Source: Rikenellaceae bacterium (GTDB lineage: Bacteria; Bacteroidota; Bacteroidia; Bacteroidales; Rikenellaceae). From it: 64,000 nt of DNA. The notes beneath the pieces are model-generated. The model was not told the DNA's origin and ran no database searches. It saw only the letters and a list, made by a program, of their open reading frames with translations. Position numbers and translations under genes: made by a program. Positions within the stretch are counted from its first letter, which is position 1. Each line of letters opens with the position of its first letter. The stretch spans positions 124,001 through 188,000 of the forward strand of contig CABJAJ010000005.1 in assembly GCA_902363575.1 (NCBI GenBank), read 5' to 3'. Positions 17,443 to 26,366 of this stretch are shown in pieces.

Positions 17443-19089
17443 ATGAAACACACGAAACCCATCACCGAGGCCCTGCTGGTCTGCGCCCTGCTGACCGCGG
17501 GCTGCGTGAGCGAAAACACGGATTTTTCCCTGCCGGTCGCTCCGGAGGGCACCACCGGAAGCCTGTCGCTCTCGGCAATGACGCTCGACGTGGTCGCCGA
17601 CGCGGAGATCGTCCCCTCGTCCACGCGGGCCGTGACCACCGAGGATTTCACAGTCGATCTGCTGGACGACGCGCAACAGGTGGTCCGCACGTTCCGCTAT
17701 GGCGACAAACCCGCCGACCCGATCGAAATGGAGGTCGGCAGCTACACGTTGCGCGCCTCGTCGGGCACGCCCGAAGCGGCCGCCTGGGAGAGCCCCGCCT
17801 ATTCCGGTAGTCAGGATTTCGCCATCGCCAAGCTCGAAACCACCGAGCTGGGGGCCGTGGTCTGCCGCCTGTCGAACGTCAAGGTAACGGTCACCTATGC
17901 CGCCGACCTGCTCGACCTGCTGGGCCCGGGAACCGTGGCCGAAGTCGCGGTGGACGACCGCACGCTCGCCTTCGGGCTCGACGAGCGGCGGGCGGGTTAT
18001 TTCAGCGCCGCCGAGGGCGGCAGCACGCTCACCATGCACCTCACCGGCACGCTGGACGGCGAACCGCTCGATATGACCTCCCGCATCGAGGGGGCGAAGG
18101 CGGGCCAGTGGCGCAAGATCCATGTGGCCGTCGCCCACACCTCCGAGGGCAAGGCCAAGATCGTCGTGACGGTCGAGACGTGGACGCTCGACGAGCAGAT
18201 CACCGTGGACATCGATCCGATGGAGGAGGTGATCCCCGACCAGCCCGGGGGTGACGCGCCCGCGATCGAATGGCCCGGTCACGACCTGAGCGAGCCGTTC
18301 CAGCTCAGGGCTTCGATGTTCGATGAAGGGGTATGCACCGAACCTTTCGCCTTCACCGTCGCCATCCCCAACGCGGCCGCGCATTTCCTCGTGGAGATCG
18401 GATCGACGAACGAAAGTTTTATCGCCGACCTCGAAAAGACCGGCATCCCGACCGCTTTCGACCTCTGCGAGCCGGGCGATGCGGCCACCCTGCTCTCGGC
18501 GATGGGCTTCCCCGTGGGCGACCGCGTGAAAGGCCAGACCGAAGTGGGATTCGACCTGACGACCCAGATGCCGCTGCTCTACAACTTCGAGGGCACCCAT
18601 ACGTTCCGCTTCGCGGTCACCGACGCCAAGGAGCTCACCGCCGAACAAGCGCTGACCATCCTGGTCGATCACGCTTCCGAAACCGTCGAAGGCCCCACGA
18701 TCGTCTGGGCCGGCGGTTACGATTTCGACACCCGTTACGACGTGGTCGCCGACCTGACCGTAAACATCGAAGTGGCGGCGCCTGCGGGAATTAAGGGCTT
18801 TACGGTGGATATCGTCTCCGACACGCTCACCCCCGAAGAGCTCCAAAGCGCCGGTCTGAGCGACCACATCGACCTCGTCAATCCGGGCGAGATGGAGGTG
18901 TACCTCCACAGCTTCGGCTTCCCCACGGGCGACGCGGTGCGCGACCAAGCCGAAGTCGGCTTCGACATCACCGACCTGGTGCAGCGGATGCTGGCACATA
19001 TCGGCTCCGGCGATTCGGACTTCACGCTGACGGTCACCGACAATAACGACGTGCAGACCGTCCGCACCCTGATGCTTCGCGTACTGTAA
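17443..19089 (+). CDS. DUF4493-type lipoprotein with two Ig-like tail modules
   Basis: 548 residues from the ATG at 17443; lipobox TAGC, Cys21. The N-terminal 270 residues repeat the DUF4493 pattern (DFTVDLLDD, EVGSYTLRASSG, YSGSQDFAI, LSNVKVTVTYA). The C-terminal half holds two similar modules of about 130 residues. Each begins with an IEWPGHDL or IVWAGGYDF turn and contains a GFP(V/T)GD(R/A)V-type motif (FPVGDRVKGQTEVGFDL, FPTGDAVRDQAEVGFDI), which suggests an internal duplication. A single module of this kind also occurs in the next gene. 14 bp separate it from the preceding gene. Confidence 0.72.
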   Translation: MKHTKPITEALLVCALLTAGCVSENTDFSLPVAPEGTTGSLSLSAMTLDVVADAEIVPSSTRAVTTEDFTVDLLDDAQQVVRTFRYGDKPADPIEMEVGSYTLRASSGTPEAAAWESPAYSGSQDFAIAKLETTELGAVVCRLSNVKVTVTYAADLLDLLGPGTVAEVAVDDRTLAFGLDERRAGYFSAAEGGSTLTMHLTGTLDGEPLDMTSRIEGAKAGQWRKIHVAVAHTSEGKAKIVVTVETWTLDEQITVDIDPMEEVIPDQPGGDAPAIEWPGHDLSEPFQLRASMFDEGVCTEPFAFTVAIPNAAAHFLVEIGSTNESFIADLEKTGIPTAFDLCEPGDAATLLSAMGFPVGDRVKGQTEVGFDLTTQMPLLYNFEGTHTFRFAVTDAKELTAEQALTILVDHASETVEGPTIVWAGGYDFDTRYDVVADLTVNIEVAAPAGIKGFTVDIVSDTLTPEELQSAGLSDHIDLVNPGEMEVYLHSFGFPTGDAVRDQAEVGFDITDLVQRMLAHIGSGDSDFTLTVTDNNDVQTVRTLMLRVL

Positions 19090-19108
19090 CCCATAAACCG
19101 ACCGACCG

Positions 19109-21388
19109 ATGAAACATGCAATCAGATACCTGTTCATCCTTGCGGGGGCGCTCCTCTCGGGCGCCTGCGCACAGGAGGGGCCCGAGGGTGCGGCCGACGG
19201 CGAGGGCACGCTCACGCTCCGCCTGCTGACCGGCACCCGTGCCGACGGCGACGGCTACGACGCCCGCGATTACGGCAGCGTGCGCATTTACAATGCCGAG
19301 GGGCTCATCCGCGCCTATGCCTGTTCGCCCGAATCGCCCATGCCGGAGTCGCTCGACCTGAGCCTGCGGGCCGGCGAGTACACGATCGAGGCCGAGGCGG
19401 GCGACAGAACCCCCGTCTCCTTCGACCGCCGCAGCTATGCCGGCAAGGAGACTTTCACCGTCGCCGCCGGCGAAAAACGGGAACTCGAAGTGCGCTGCAA
19501 GCTGCTCAATTCGCTCGTCGAGGTACGCTTCGACGAAACCATCCGCCGGAATTTCGGCACCGACTTCCGTGCCGACCTCTGCGCCGCCGAAACCTTCGAC
19601 GCCGAAGCGGTGGAATCGGGCCGGGTACCGTCGCTCCGCTTCACGGACGACGGCGAAGGCTGCTTCCTGCCGGACGAGGGAACGGAGACGATCTGCTGGC
19701 GCTTCACCGGCACCCACACCGAGCGGGGCGAAATCACCAAGACGGGCTTCATCGGCGAAGTAAAACCCGCCGGGAAGTACATCCTCACGCTCCGCTACTC
19801 CAAAGACCTGGGAGGCGAGGTGAGCTTCACGCTCGAAATCGACGACACGACCGACGACAGCGACGACGTGATCCTGGTCAATCCGGCCCCCTCGATCCGC
19901 TGGGGCGGCAACGACCTGGAGGAGCGTTACCCGATGAGCGAAGGGATGCAGGTCGCCCTGGAGATCAAGGCCTTCAACGGCATCGAAGCGCTGCGTGCGC
20001 AGATCGCCTCCCCGGTGCTCACCGCAGAGGCGCTCGCCGAAATGCACCTCGCCCCGGAGATGGACCTCGTGCACCCGGCCTCGGAGGAGATGGCCGCGCA
20101 GCTCACCGCGCTGGGGTTCCCCGCGGGCGCGACGATCGCCGGCGAGAAAAACCTGCGATTCGACCTCGCGGGCTTCGTCGCCGAGCTGCTCGCACGCTGC
20201 AAGGGATACGACACCTGCGACCACGACCTGACCCTGCGGGCCACCGACCGGCTGGGGCGCGAAAGCGTCGCCACGCTGCGGCTGCGATACGTCAAAACCA
20301 TCAATACGGCCCTCTATAACCGCGACGCGGACCTGTGGGCGAATACGGGCACGATGACCCTCACGCTCGAAGCCGGCACCGCTGCCGACCGCGTCGGCCT
20401 CCGCTACCGCCGCACGGGTGACACGCAGTGGCAGCACGCCGCGCTCGCCGCGCTGGACGAAGGGCGCTTCACCGCCTCGATCGCCCCCGTCTGGAGCGAG
20501 GGAACCAATGCGGCAGGGCTCACGATCCACACCGTCGATCCCTCCACGGGACTCTTCGCCGGCCGCACCTACGAATACGAGCTGTTGCTCGACGGCGAAG
20601 CGGTGGACACCGGTACGTTCTCGACGGAGCAGGGCGACGCGATCCCCAACGCCGGCATGGAACAGTGGAGCACCTACAACGTGGTGGGCGGCACCTTCAC
20701 CGGCGGCTCGGTTCCCTACCCCAACGCTTCGGGCGACACCGTGGGGTGGACGAGCGGCAACAACAAGCAGACCAACGGTCTGTGCACCGGCAGCGACTTC
20801 GAGGGACACAACGGCGAACGTTGCGCCCGGCTGCAGGGGGCGACGGCTTTCAGCATCTTCGCCGCAGGCAACCTCTTCACGGGCCATTTCGAGTGCGGCA
20901 CCGGCACGTTCGACACGTTCGGCTTCGCCTCCTTCGGCCACAAATACCGCTTCAGCGCCCGTCCGACGGCGCTCCGCCTGCGCTGCCACGCCACCATCAC
21001 CCCGATCACCAACAAGGGCAGCATCGACGACACGCACGCCGTGGGCGACACCGACCCGGCCCGCATCCTGGTCTGCATCGTGGACTGGACGGCGCAGCAC
21101 CGGGTGAAATCGGGCGCCAGCGCCGACGTCACAACGTTCTGGAATCCGGAAAACACAACCGATCCGGGCGAGGGCCCCATCCTGGGATACGGCACCCTCA
21201 ACCTCGAAACCTCGACCGACGGATGGACCGAACTGACGCTTCCCATCAGCTATTACGACCCCGCGGGCACGCCGGCAGCGGACAACTATTCGCTGGTGAT
21301 CTCCTGCTCGGCGAGCGCCTACGGCGACTACCTCACGGGCAGCACGAACAACGTGCTCTACGTCGAAGATTTCGAGTGGGTATATTAA
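19109..21388 (+). CDS. DUF4493/PCMD-type surface lipoprotein
   Basis: 759 residues; lipobox SGAC, Cys20. Order of modules: a DUF4493-like region (about 25-260: SLRAGEYTIEAEAGD, YAGKETFTV); one copy of the Ig-like module shared with the previous gene (IRWGGNDLEERYPMSEGMQ, about 265-395); a fibronectin-like strand region (about 396-510); then a C-terminal domain from IPNAGMEQWSTYN to YVEDFEWVY. This last part is what I know as PCMD, a putative carbohydrate-metabolism or glycan-binding domain. The same C-terminal domain ends the last gene of the operon. It is probably exposed on the cell surface. Confidence 0.72.
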   Translation: MKHAIRYLFILAGALLSGACAQEGPEGAADGEGTLTLRLLTGTRADGDGYDARDYGSVRIYNAEGLIRAYACSPESPMPESLDLSLRAGEYTIEAEAGDRTPVSFDRRSYAGKETFTVAAGEKRELEVRCKLLNSLVEVRFDETIRRNFGTDFRADLCAAETFDAEAVESGRVPSLRFTDDGEGCFLPDEGTETICWRFTGTHTERGEITKTGFIGEVKPAGKYILTLRYSKDLGGEVSFTLEIDDTTDDSDDVILVNPAPSIRWGGNDLEERYPMSEGMQVALEIKAFNGIEALRAQIASPVLTAEALAEMHLAPEMDLVHPASEEMAAQLTALGFPAGATIAGEKNLRFDLAGFVAELLARCKGYDTCDHDLTLRATDRLGRESVATLRLRYVKTINTALYNRDADLWANTGTMTLTLEAGTAADRVGLRYRRTGDTQWQHAALAALDEGRFTASIAPVWSEGTNAAGLTIHTVDPSTGLFAGRTYEYELLLDGEAVDTGTFSTEQGDAIPNAGMEQWSTYNVVGGTFTGGSVPYPNASGDTVGWTSGNNKQTNGLCTGSDFEGHNGERCARLQGATAFSIFAAGNLFTGHFECGTGTFDTFGFASFGHKYRFSARPTALRLRCHATITPITNKGSIDDTHAVGDTDPARILVCIVDWTAQHRVKSGASADVTTFWNPENTTDPGEGPILGYGTLNLETSTDGWTELTLPISYYDPAGTPAADNYSLVISCSASAYGDYLTGSTNNVLYVEDFEWVY

Positions 21389-21414
21389 CGACAAGGAAAA
21401 ACGAACGCCTCACC

Positions 21415-22251
21415 ATGCGAACCAACAAACTAACGGGTCTGCTCCTGCTGCTGTGCCTCGCGGGCACGGCGCAGGCCCAGCAGCCCGTCACGCCGGCGGA
21501 CAGCGCCGCCTCCGTCGCCGACGCCGGCAGCACGGAGCTGACCGTAAACCAGCGCCGGCAGGAGCGCGGCCTCACCTCGAAATCCAACGTCTTCGTTCCC
21601 CGGGGACAGTGGATCTTCGGCGGGACGGCCTCCTACTCGACCCACTCCAACGACAGCTACAACTTCCTGGTGGTCGAAGGGATCGACTCCAAGGGGTACA
21701 CCTTCAAGGTGAGCCCGCTGCTGGCCTACGCCTTCCGCGACAATATGGCCCTCGGCGCACGCTTCATCTACGGTCGCACGCTGCTCCAGATCGACGGAGC
21801 CGACATCAAGATGGGCGATCCCGACACGGGAATCAACCTGACCACGGACTACTACTACGCTATCAGGCACTCCTACACCTTCGCCGTCATCTGGCGCCAG
21901 TACATCCCCCTGGGCAACAGCAAGCGTTTCGCCCTGTTCACCGAGACGCAGCTCGCGGGGGGCGGGACGCAGGCCAAGTTCGCCATGGAGCAGCCCAAAA
22001 AGGACCAGTTCATCCCCTACAAGGGGACTTACGAAACGGGATACCACTTCTCGCTGGGCGTCTCGCCCGGCCTGATCGCCTTCGCGACCAACAATATGGC
22101 CGTCGAGGTGAGCGTCGGGGTCATGGGCATCCAGTACTCCCACACCAAACAGACCCACAACCGCATCAGCGTGGGCGAACGCTCGTCGAGCAACATGAAT
22201 TTCAAGGTCAATATCTTCTCGATCGGCCTGGGCATCTCGTTCTACCTCTAA
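21415..22251 (+). CDS. Small outer-membrane beta-barrel protein
   Basis: 278 residues from the ATG at 21415. It has a cleavable signal peptide (ending TAQAQQ) and no lipobox Cys. After a Gln/Arg-rich linker (ELTVNQRRQERGLTSKS) it shows about eight to ten amphipathic strands typical of a small barrel (GQWIFGGTASYSTHSND, KVSPLLAYAFRDNMALGARF) and ends in ISFYL. It is paralogous to the next gene; both share the pattern of a barrel with a SPLLAY/NPFIGY turn. It lies 26 bp behind the PCMD gene. Role unknown; anchoring or exporting the neighbouring lipoproteins is a guess from context. Confidence 0.68.
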   Translation: MRTNKLTGLLLLLCLAGTAQAQQPVTPADSAASVADAGSTELTVNQRRQERGLTSKSNVFVPRGQWIFGGTASYSTHSNDSYNFLVVEGIDSKGYTFKVSPLLAYAFRDNMALGARFIYGRTLLQIDGADIKMGDPDTGINLTTDYYYAIRHSYTFAVIWRQYIPLGNSKRFALFTETQLAGGGTQAKFAMEQPKKDQFIPYKGTYETGYHFSLGVSPGLIAFATNNMAVEVSVGVMGIQYSHTKQTHNRISVGERSSSNMNFKVNIFSIGLGISFYL

Positions 22252-22261
22252 ACCAAGCGAC

Positions 22262-23224
22262 ATGAAACAGATCATCTCCTTTACGCTGGCCCTGCTCGCT
22301 TTCACGGGCTTCCCGTCGCCGTCCGCCGCAGCCGTTCCCTCCCTGCCCGACCCGTTCGCCGCCGCGCCCGTACCCGGCACGACGAGCGCGGACCTCGCCG
22401 AAGTCGCCCCTTCCGTCCTTTCCGAAGCCGCTCCCGAGACCTGCATCGCCGCTCCCGTCTTTGACGAGGTGTTCCTGCCCGTGCAACGCGAGGAGCGGAA
22501 GCGGCAGCGTTTCCTGCCCATGCGCCGCCGCATCGACCGCAAGGTGGACAACATCAAATTCGCCTACAAGGGCGAGGTGATCCTCGGCCTCACCGCCTCC
22601 TACGGCACCCTGACCAGCGAGGACACCGACTACTTCCTGCTGCTGGACAACTTCAACGCCGACGGCTCGATCACCACCGTAAACCCCTTCATCGGCTACT
22701 TCTACCGCGACAACCGCTGTGTGGGCGTCCGCTTCGGCTACCGTCATATCGGGGGAACGCTGGGGAACATCGATCTCGACCTGGGCGACCAGAACGACTT
22801 CGACTTCTCGATCGACAACATGGATCTGTCGAGCGACAACTTCTCGTTCGGGGTTTTCCACCGCTCCTACGTGGGGCTCGACCGCAAGGGACGCTTCGGG
22901 CTGTTCGCCGAGCTGGAGCTCTCGGTGACCACCGGATCGTCGGACTTCAAGTACAAGTCGGGCGACACCTACAAAACCACCTACAGCGACAATTTCCAGG
23001 CCCGCCTGTCATTCAATCCCGGTATGGCGGTCTATATCTTCCCCAACGTCTGCGGCACGCTCTCGTTCGGACTGGGCGGCATCCAGTACTCCTCGGTGAC
23101 GCAGAAAGACGAAAACGGCGTGAAGACCGGCTCGCGCGAAGCCTCGAAGATGCGATTCCGCCTCAACCTGGCCAATATCAACATCGGTATGACCGTTCAT
23201 CTGTGGGACAAGAAAAAGAAGTGA
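22262..23224 (+). CDS. Small outer-membrane beta-barrel protein, paralogue of the previous gene
   Basis: 320 residues with a signal peptide, then a Pro/Ala-rich linker (about 22-75) and a basic patch (REERKRQRFLPMRRR) before a barrel of amphipathic strands (EVILGLTASYGTLTSED, TVNPFIGYFYRDNRCVGVRFGY). The shared strand layout with the upstream gene points to duplication inside the operon. It starts 10 bp after that gene and ends 2 bp before the next. Function unknown. Confidence 0.68.
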   Translation: MKQIISFTLALLAFTGFPSPSAAAVPSLPDPFAAAPVPGTTSADLAEVAPSVLSEAAPETCIAAPVFDEVFLPVQREERKRQRFLPMRRRIDRKVDNIKFAYKGEVILGLTASYGTLTSEDTDYFLLLDNFNADGSITTVNPFIGYFYRDNRCVGVRFGYRHIGGTLGNIDLDLGDQNDFDFSIDNMDLSSDNFSFGVFHRSYVGLDRKGRFGLFAELELSVTTGSSDFKYKSGDTYKTTYSDNFQARLSFNPGMAVYIFPNVCGTLSFGLGGIQYSSVTQKDENGVKTGSREASKMRFRLNLANINIGMTVHLWDKKKK

Positions 23225-23226
23225 CC

Positions 23227-24846
23227 ATGAAAACACGCCATATTGCCCTCCTGCTGGGGCTTTGCGCCCTGATGCTGACCCCCGGCTGCATCCGCAACGA
23301 CATCCCCTACCCGGTGGTGCCGCTCGAAATCCTCGGCATCGAGGGCGAGGGTTTCACCTGCACGGTCAGGGACATCGACCCCGTGACCCACACGGCTACG
23401 CTGCAACTGGAGGAGACCACCGACATCGCCCGGGTGACGATCACCGGCGTCACCCTCACCGAAGGGGCCGAGCCGTCGCGCCCGCTGACCGGGACGTTCG
23501 ACCTGCGCAGCCCGCTCTACGTCACCCTCTCGCTCTATCAGGACTACGACTGGACGATTCGCGCCGAACAGACCGTGGAGCGCAGTTTCCGCGTCGCGCA
23601 GCAGGTCGGGGAGACCGAATTCGACCTGAAGAACCGCATCGCCCGGGCCCGGGTGCCCGAGGGGGAGGTCGATCTGACCGACGTGCATGTGACCGAGCTC
23701 AAGCTCGGCCCGCGCGACATCACCACGATCGACCCGCCGAAGGAGGAGCTGACCGATTTCACGTCGGTACGGTACGTCGAGGTCAGCTACCACGACGTGC
23801 GCGAACGCTGGTCGCTCTATGTCACGCCGACCGATGTGACCGTGCAGCTCACGGGCGCCGACGCCTGGACGAGCGTCATCTGGCTCTCGGGCACCGGGCT
23901 CAGCGGCACGGAAATGGGCTTCCGCTACCGCAAGGCGGGCGATGAAACGTGGCTGGAGGTGCCGGACGTGACCGTCACGGGCAGCACGTTCACCGCACGG
24001 CTGGCGGCAGAACCCGAAACCGAATACCAGGTGCTCGCCTACTCCGGCGACAAGCAAACCGACCCGCTCACCGTGCGCACACAGGAGGCCAGACAGGTGA
24101 CCAACAGCGGTTTCGAGGATTGGTGCTCCGTGGACGACATCATCTATCCCTATGCCCCCGGCGCATCTCCCTACTGGGGCACGGGCAACGTGGGGGCCAG
24201 CCTGGGCAGCGCCGTGCTCACGGACAAGACCACCGACACGCGACCCGGCTCGGAGGGCCTCTACGCCGCCCGGCTCGAATCCAAGACCGTCATCGGCAAG
24301 TTCGCCGCCGGCAACCTGTTCATCGGCAAGTACGCCGCCACGCGCGGCACCAACGGCATCATCACCTTCGGAGCGCCGTTCACCTGCCGCCCGACGGGGC
24401 TGCGCATCTGGGTGAAATACACGCAGGGCAGCATCAACAAGATCGACAAGGTACCCGCCGGAGTCACCATCCGGCAGGGCGACCCCGACACGGGCATCGT
24501 CTATATCGCGCTCGGCACCTGGACGGCCGAGGAGTACGGCTACACCGAGGACAAAGGGGTTCCGACCCGCTTCGGCACCGACGAGTCGCCCATCTGCATC
24601 GATACGCGCAACGTGAACACCTTCTTCAAGCCCGACGGCAAGGACGTGGTGGCTTACGGCGAGCAGCTGATGACCTCGACCGTCGGCGAATGGACGCAGT
24701 ACACCATCCCGCTCGACTACCGCACCACCGCCGTCGTCCCGACGCATATCATGATCGTCTGCTCGGCCTCGCGTTACGGCGACTATTTCACCGGCTCCAC
24801 CGACAGCCGGATGTGGGTCGATGACTTCGAGCTGCTCTACGAATAG
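23227..24846 (+). CDS. PCMD-domain surface lipoprotein
   Basis: 539 residues from the ATG at 23227; lipobox TPGC, Cys21. An N-terminal domain of about 220 residues follows (IEGEGFTCTVRDID, YVTLSLYQDYDWTI; one or two immunoglobulin-like folds with a fibronectin-like segment to about 290). The C-terminal PCMD domain starts at VTNSGFEDWCSVDD and ends in RMWVDDFELLYE, closely matching the end of the gene at 19109. It is the last gene of the operon; a perfect rho-independent terminator follows 20 bp later. Glycan binding is the family expectation, not shown here. Confidence 0.72.
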   Translation: MKTRHIALLLGLCALMLTPGCIRNDIPYPVVPLEILGIEGEGFTCTVRDIDPVTHTATLQLEETTDIARVTITGVTLTEGAEPSRPLTGTFDLRSPLYVTLSLYQDYDWTIRAEQTVERSFRVAQQVGETEFDLKNRIARARVPEGEVDLTDVHVTELKLGPRDITTIDPPKEELTDFTSVRYVEVSYHDVRERWSLYVTPTDVTVQLTGADAWTSVIWLSGTGLSGTEMGFRYRKAGDETWLEVPDVTVTGSTFTARLAAEPETEYQVLAYSGDKQTDPLTVRTQEARQVTNSGFEDWCSVDDIIYPYAPGASPYWGTGNVGASLGSAVLTDKTTDTRPGSEGLYAARLESKTVIGKFAAGNLFIGKYAATRGTNGIITFGAPFTCRPTGLRIWVKYTQGSINKIDKVPAGVTIRQGDPDTGIVYIALGTWTAEEYGYTEDKGVPTRFGTDESPICIDTRNVNTFFKPDGKDVVAYGEQLMTSTVGEWTQYTIPLDYRTTAVVPTHIMIVCSASRYGDYFTGSTDSRMWVDDFELLYE

Positions 24847-24866
24847 GGATGCCGGACAAGCAGGAC

Positions 24867-24893
24867 GGGGAGGCTTTGCGGCCTCCCCTTTTT
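24867..24893 (+). terminator. Rho-independent terminator of the lipoprotein operon
   Basis: An 8-bp GC stem GGGGAGGC/GCCTCCCC (24867-24874, 24881-24888), a 6-nt loop, then five T. A textbook intrinsic terminator that closes the 10-kb operon. Confidence 0.92.
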
Positions 24894-25027
24894 CGTCTCG
24901 CGCGCAAAGCTGCCGTCCCGCGCAGCCGGCCGCCGAGCGGTCGGCGCGGCAGACCGGCGCAGGACGGGTCGGAATGGTACCGTTGTTGCGCAGGCGTCCC
25001 GGTAACGAAACGCTAAAAACGAAGGCA

Positions 25028-25249
25028 ATGAACGACGTGAAATTTCCATCCGATCGCACCATCCTCTCGACGGACAACAACGGATTCGCCGGCGACGAGC
25101 GCGACGAAAACCTGGTGGCGGAGAACCTGTGGGAGAGCGAAATCCCGACCGACGACCGTATTCCCGACGCGACCGGCGAGATCGAGGAGGACAACCGTCC
25201 CGTCTATGATGAAGAGGGGTACGGCAACGACCCGGGGCCGGGCCACTGA
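25028..25249 (+). CDS. Small acidic hypothetical protein
   Basis: 73 residues beginning MNDVKFPSDRTILSTDNNGF, rich in Asp and Glu (about 30 percent) and ending in a Gly/Pro tail. No signal peptide, membrane segment or Cys. I do not recognise a family. Coding is supported by the acidic, codon-biased, non-repetitive composition and by the break from the surrounding GC-skewed filler. The evidence is modest; it may be a small disordered or nucleic-acid-mimicking protein. The 174 bp after it, up to nfo, show nothing clear. Confidence 0.5.
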   Translation: MNDVKFPSDRTILSTDNNGFAGDERDENLVAENLWESEIPTDDRIPDATGEIEEDNRPVYDEEGYGNDPGPGH

Positions 25250-25423
25250 CCGAGGCTTCGGGACATCCTCCGCTTAGCGTGCAGGCAAGAGTCCCGGCGG
25301 ACAGCCCGCCCGCGATGCCCGCAGCGGCACGCACGGATACAACCCCCGAGCGGCACGGATGCGCACACCCCGCAACCAGCCAACCGGTTACCTTGCGCTA
25401 AAAGGCGCATCCCGTCCGGCGCC

Positions 25424-26272
25424 CTATTCCCCCTCGGCAAAGGCCTTGAGCCGGGCGATCTCCTCGGGCCACCGCTCCTCGTCGGGGGTTTCCAGGATGA
25501 TCGGCATGCCGTCAAAACGGGGGTCGCGGGCGATGTAACGGAAACACTCCATGCCGATCTGTCCCTCGCCCATCGGGGCGTGGCGATCCACGCGGCTGCC
25601 CAGCGGCTTCATCGCATCGTTCAGATGCAGACCCCGCAGGTACCTCAGCCCGACGATCCGGTCGAGCTCGCCGAACGTGCGCTCGCACGCCTGCTGCGTG
25701 CGCAGGTCGTACCCGGCGGCAAAGGCGTGGCAGGTGTCGATGCAGACCCCCACGCGCGACTTGTCCTCCACCGCGTCGATGATCTCGGCGAGCTGCTCGA
25801 AAGCGTATCCCAGGTTGGAGCCCTGTCCCGCCGTATTCTCGATCACGGCCGTCACGCCGCGCGTGCGGTCGAGCGCCAGGTTGATCGACTCGGCGATGCG
25901 TCGCAGACATTCGCTCGCCGAAATGCGGTTCAGGTGGCTGCCCGGATGGAAATTGAGCCGGTCGAGCCCGAGCAGCTCGCAGCGGCCCATCTCGTCGTAA
26001 AACGCCGCGCGGGATTTTTCGATCCCCTCGCGGTCGGGATGGCCCAGGTTAATCAGGTAGCTGTCGTGGGGCAGGATGCTCTGCGGGGGATAGCCCCCGG
26101 CGCGGCAGTTGGCCCGGAATGCCTCCGCCTGACGCGGGTCGAGCGGCGCGGCGGCCCACTGGCGCTGGTTCTTGGTGAAAAGGGCGAAACCCGTGGCTCC
26201 TATCTTCCGGGCGTTGAGCGGGGCGTTTTCCGGCCCGCCCGCGGCGCTGACGTGTGCTCCGAAGTATTTCAT
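25424..26272 (-). CDS. nfo: Endonuclease IV (deoxyribonuclease IV)
   Basis: AP endonuclease of base-excision repair, cutting 5' of abasic sites with three metal ions. 282 residues, standard length. Family motifs in order: [13 protein letters not shown] at the start, [38 protein letters not shown] and [16 protein letters not shown]. These carry the His, Glu and Asp metal ligands. A TATATTTG element (26306-26299 on the minus strand) lies 26 nt before the start and overlaps the divergent promoter of the DUF3078 gene. Confidence 0.95.
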   Translation of the reverse strand: MKYFGAHVSAAGGPENAPLNARKIGATGFALFTKNQRQWAAAPLDPRQAEAFRANCRAGGYPPQSILPHDSYLINLGHPDREGIEKSRAAFYDEMGRCELLGLDRLNFHPGSHLNRISASECLRRIAESINLALDRTRGVTAVIENTAGQGSNLGYAFEQLAEIIDAVEDKSRVGVCIDTCHAFAAGYDLRTQQACERTFGELDRIVGLRYLRGLHLNDAMKPLGSRVDRHAPMGEGQIGMECFRYIARDPRFDGMPIILETPDEERWPEEIARLKAFAEGE

Positions 26273-26298
26273 AGTTTTTGCAAGGCGATTAAATCAAG

Positions 26299-26336
26299 GC
26301 AAATATACCGTTTTTCTAAATAATTTCATAAATTTG
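26299..26336. promoter_or_regulatory. Overlapping divergent promoter elements for nfo and the DUF3078 gene
   Basis: Minus strand: TATATTTGC (26307-26299) towards nfo. Plus strand: TAAATTTG (26329-26336) towards the gene at 26367. Both match TAnnTTTG. The -33 elements are poor on both sides. The elements lie about 22 bp apart, so RNA polymerase could hardly bind both at once. Confidence 0.6.
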
Positions 26337-26366
26337 TACCGCTTAAATCCGCTTACAACACACGGA

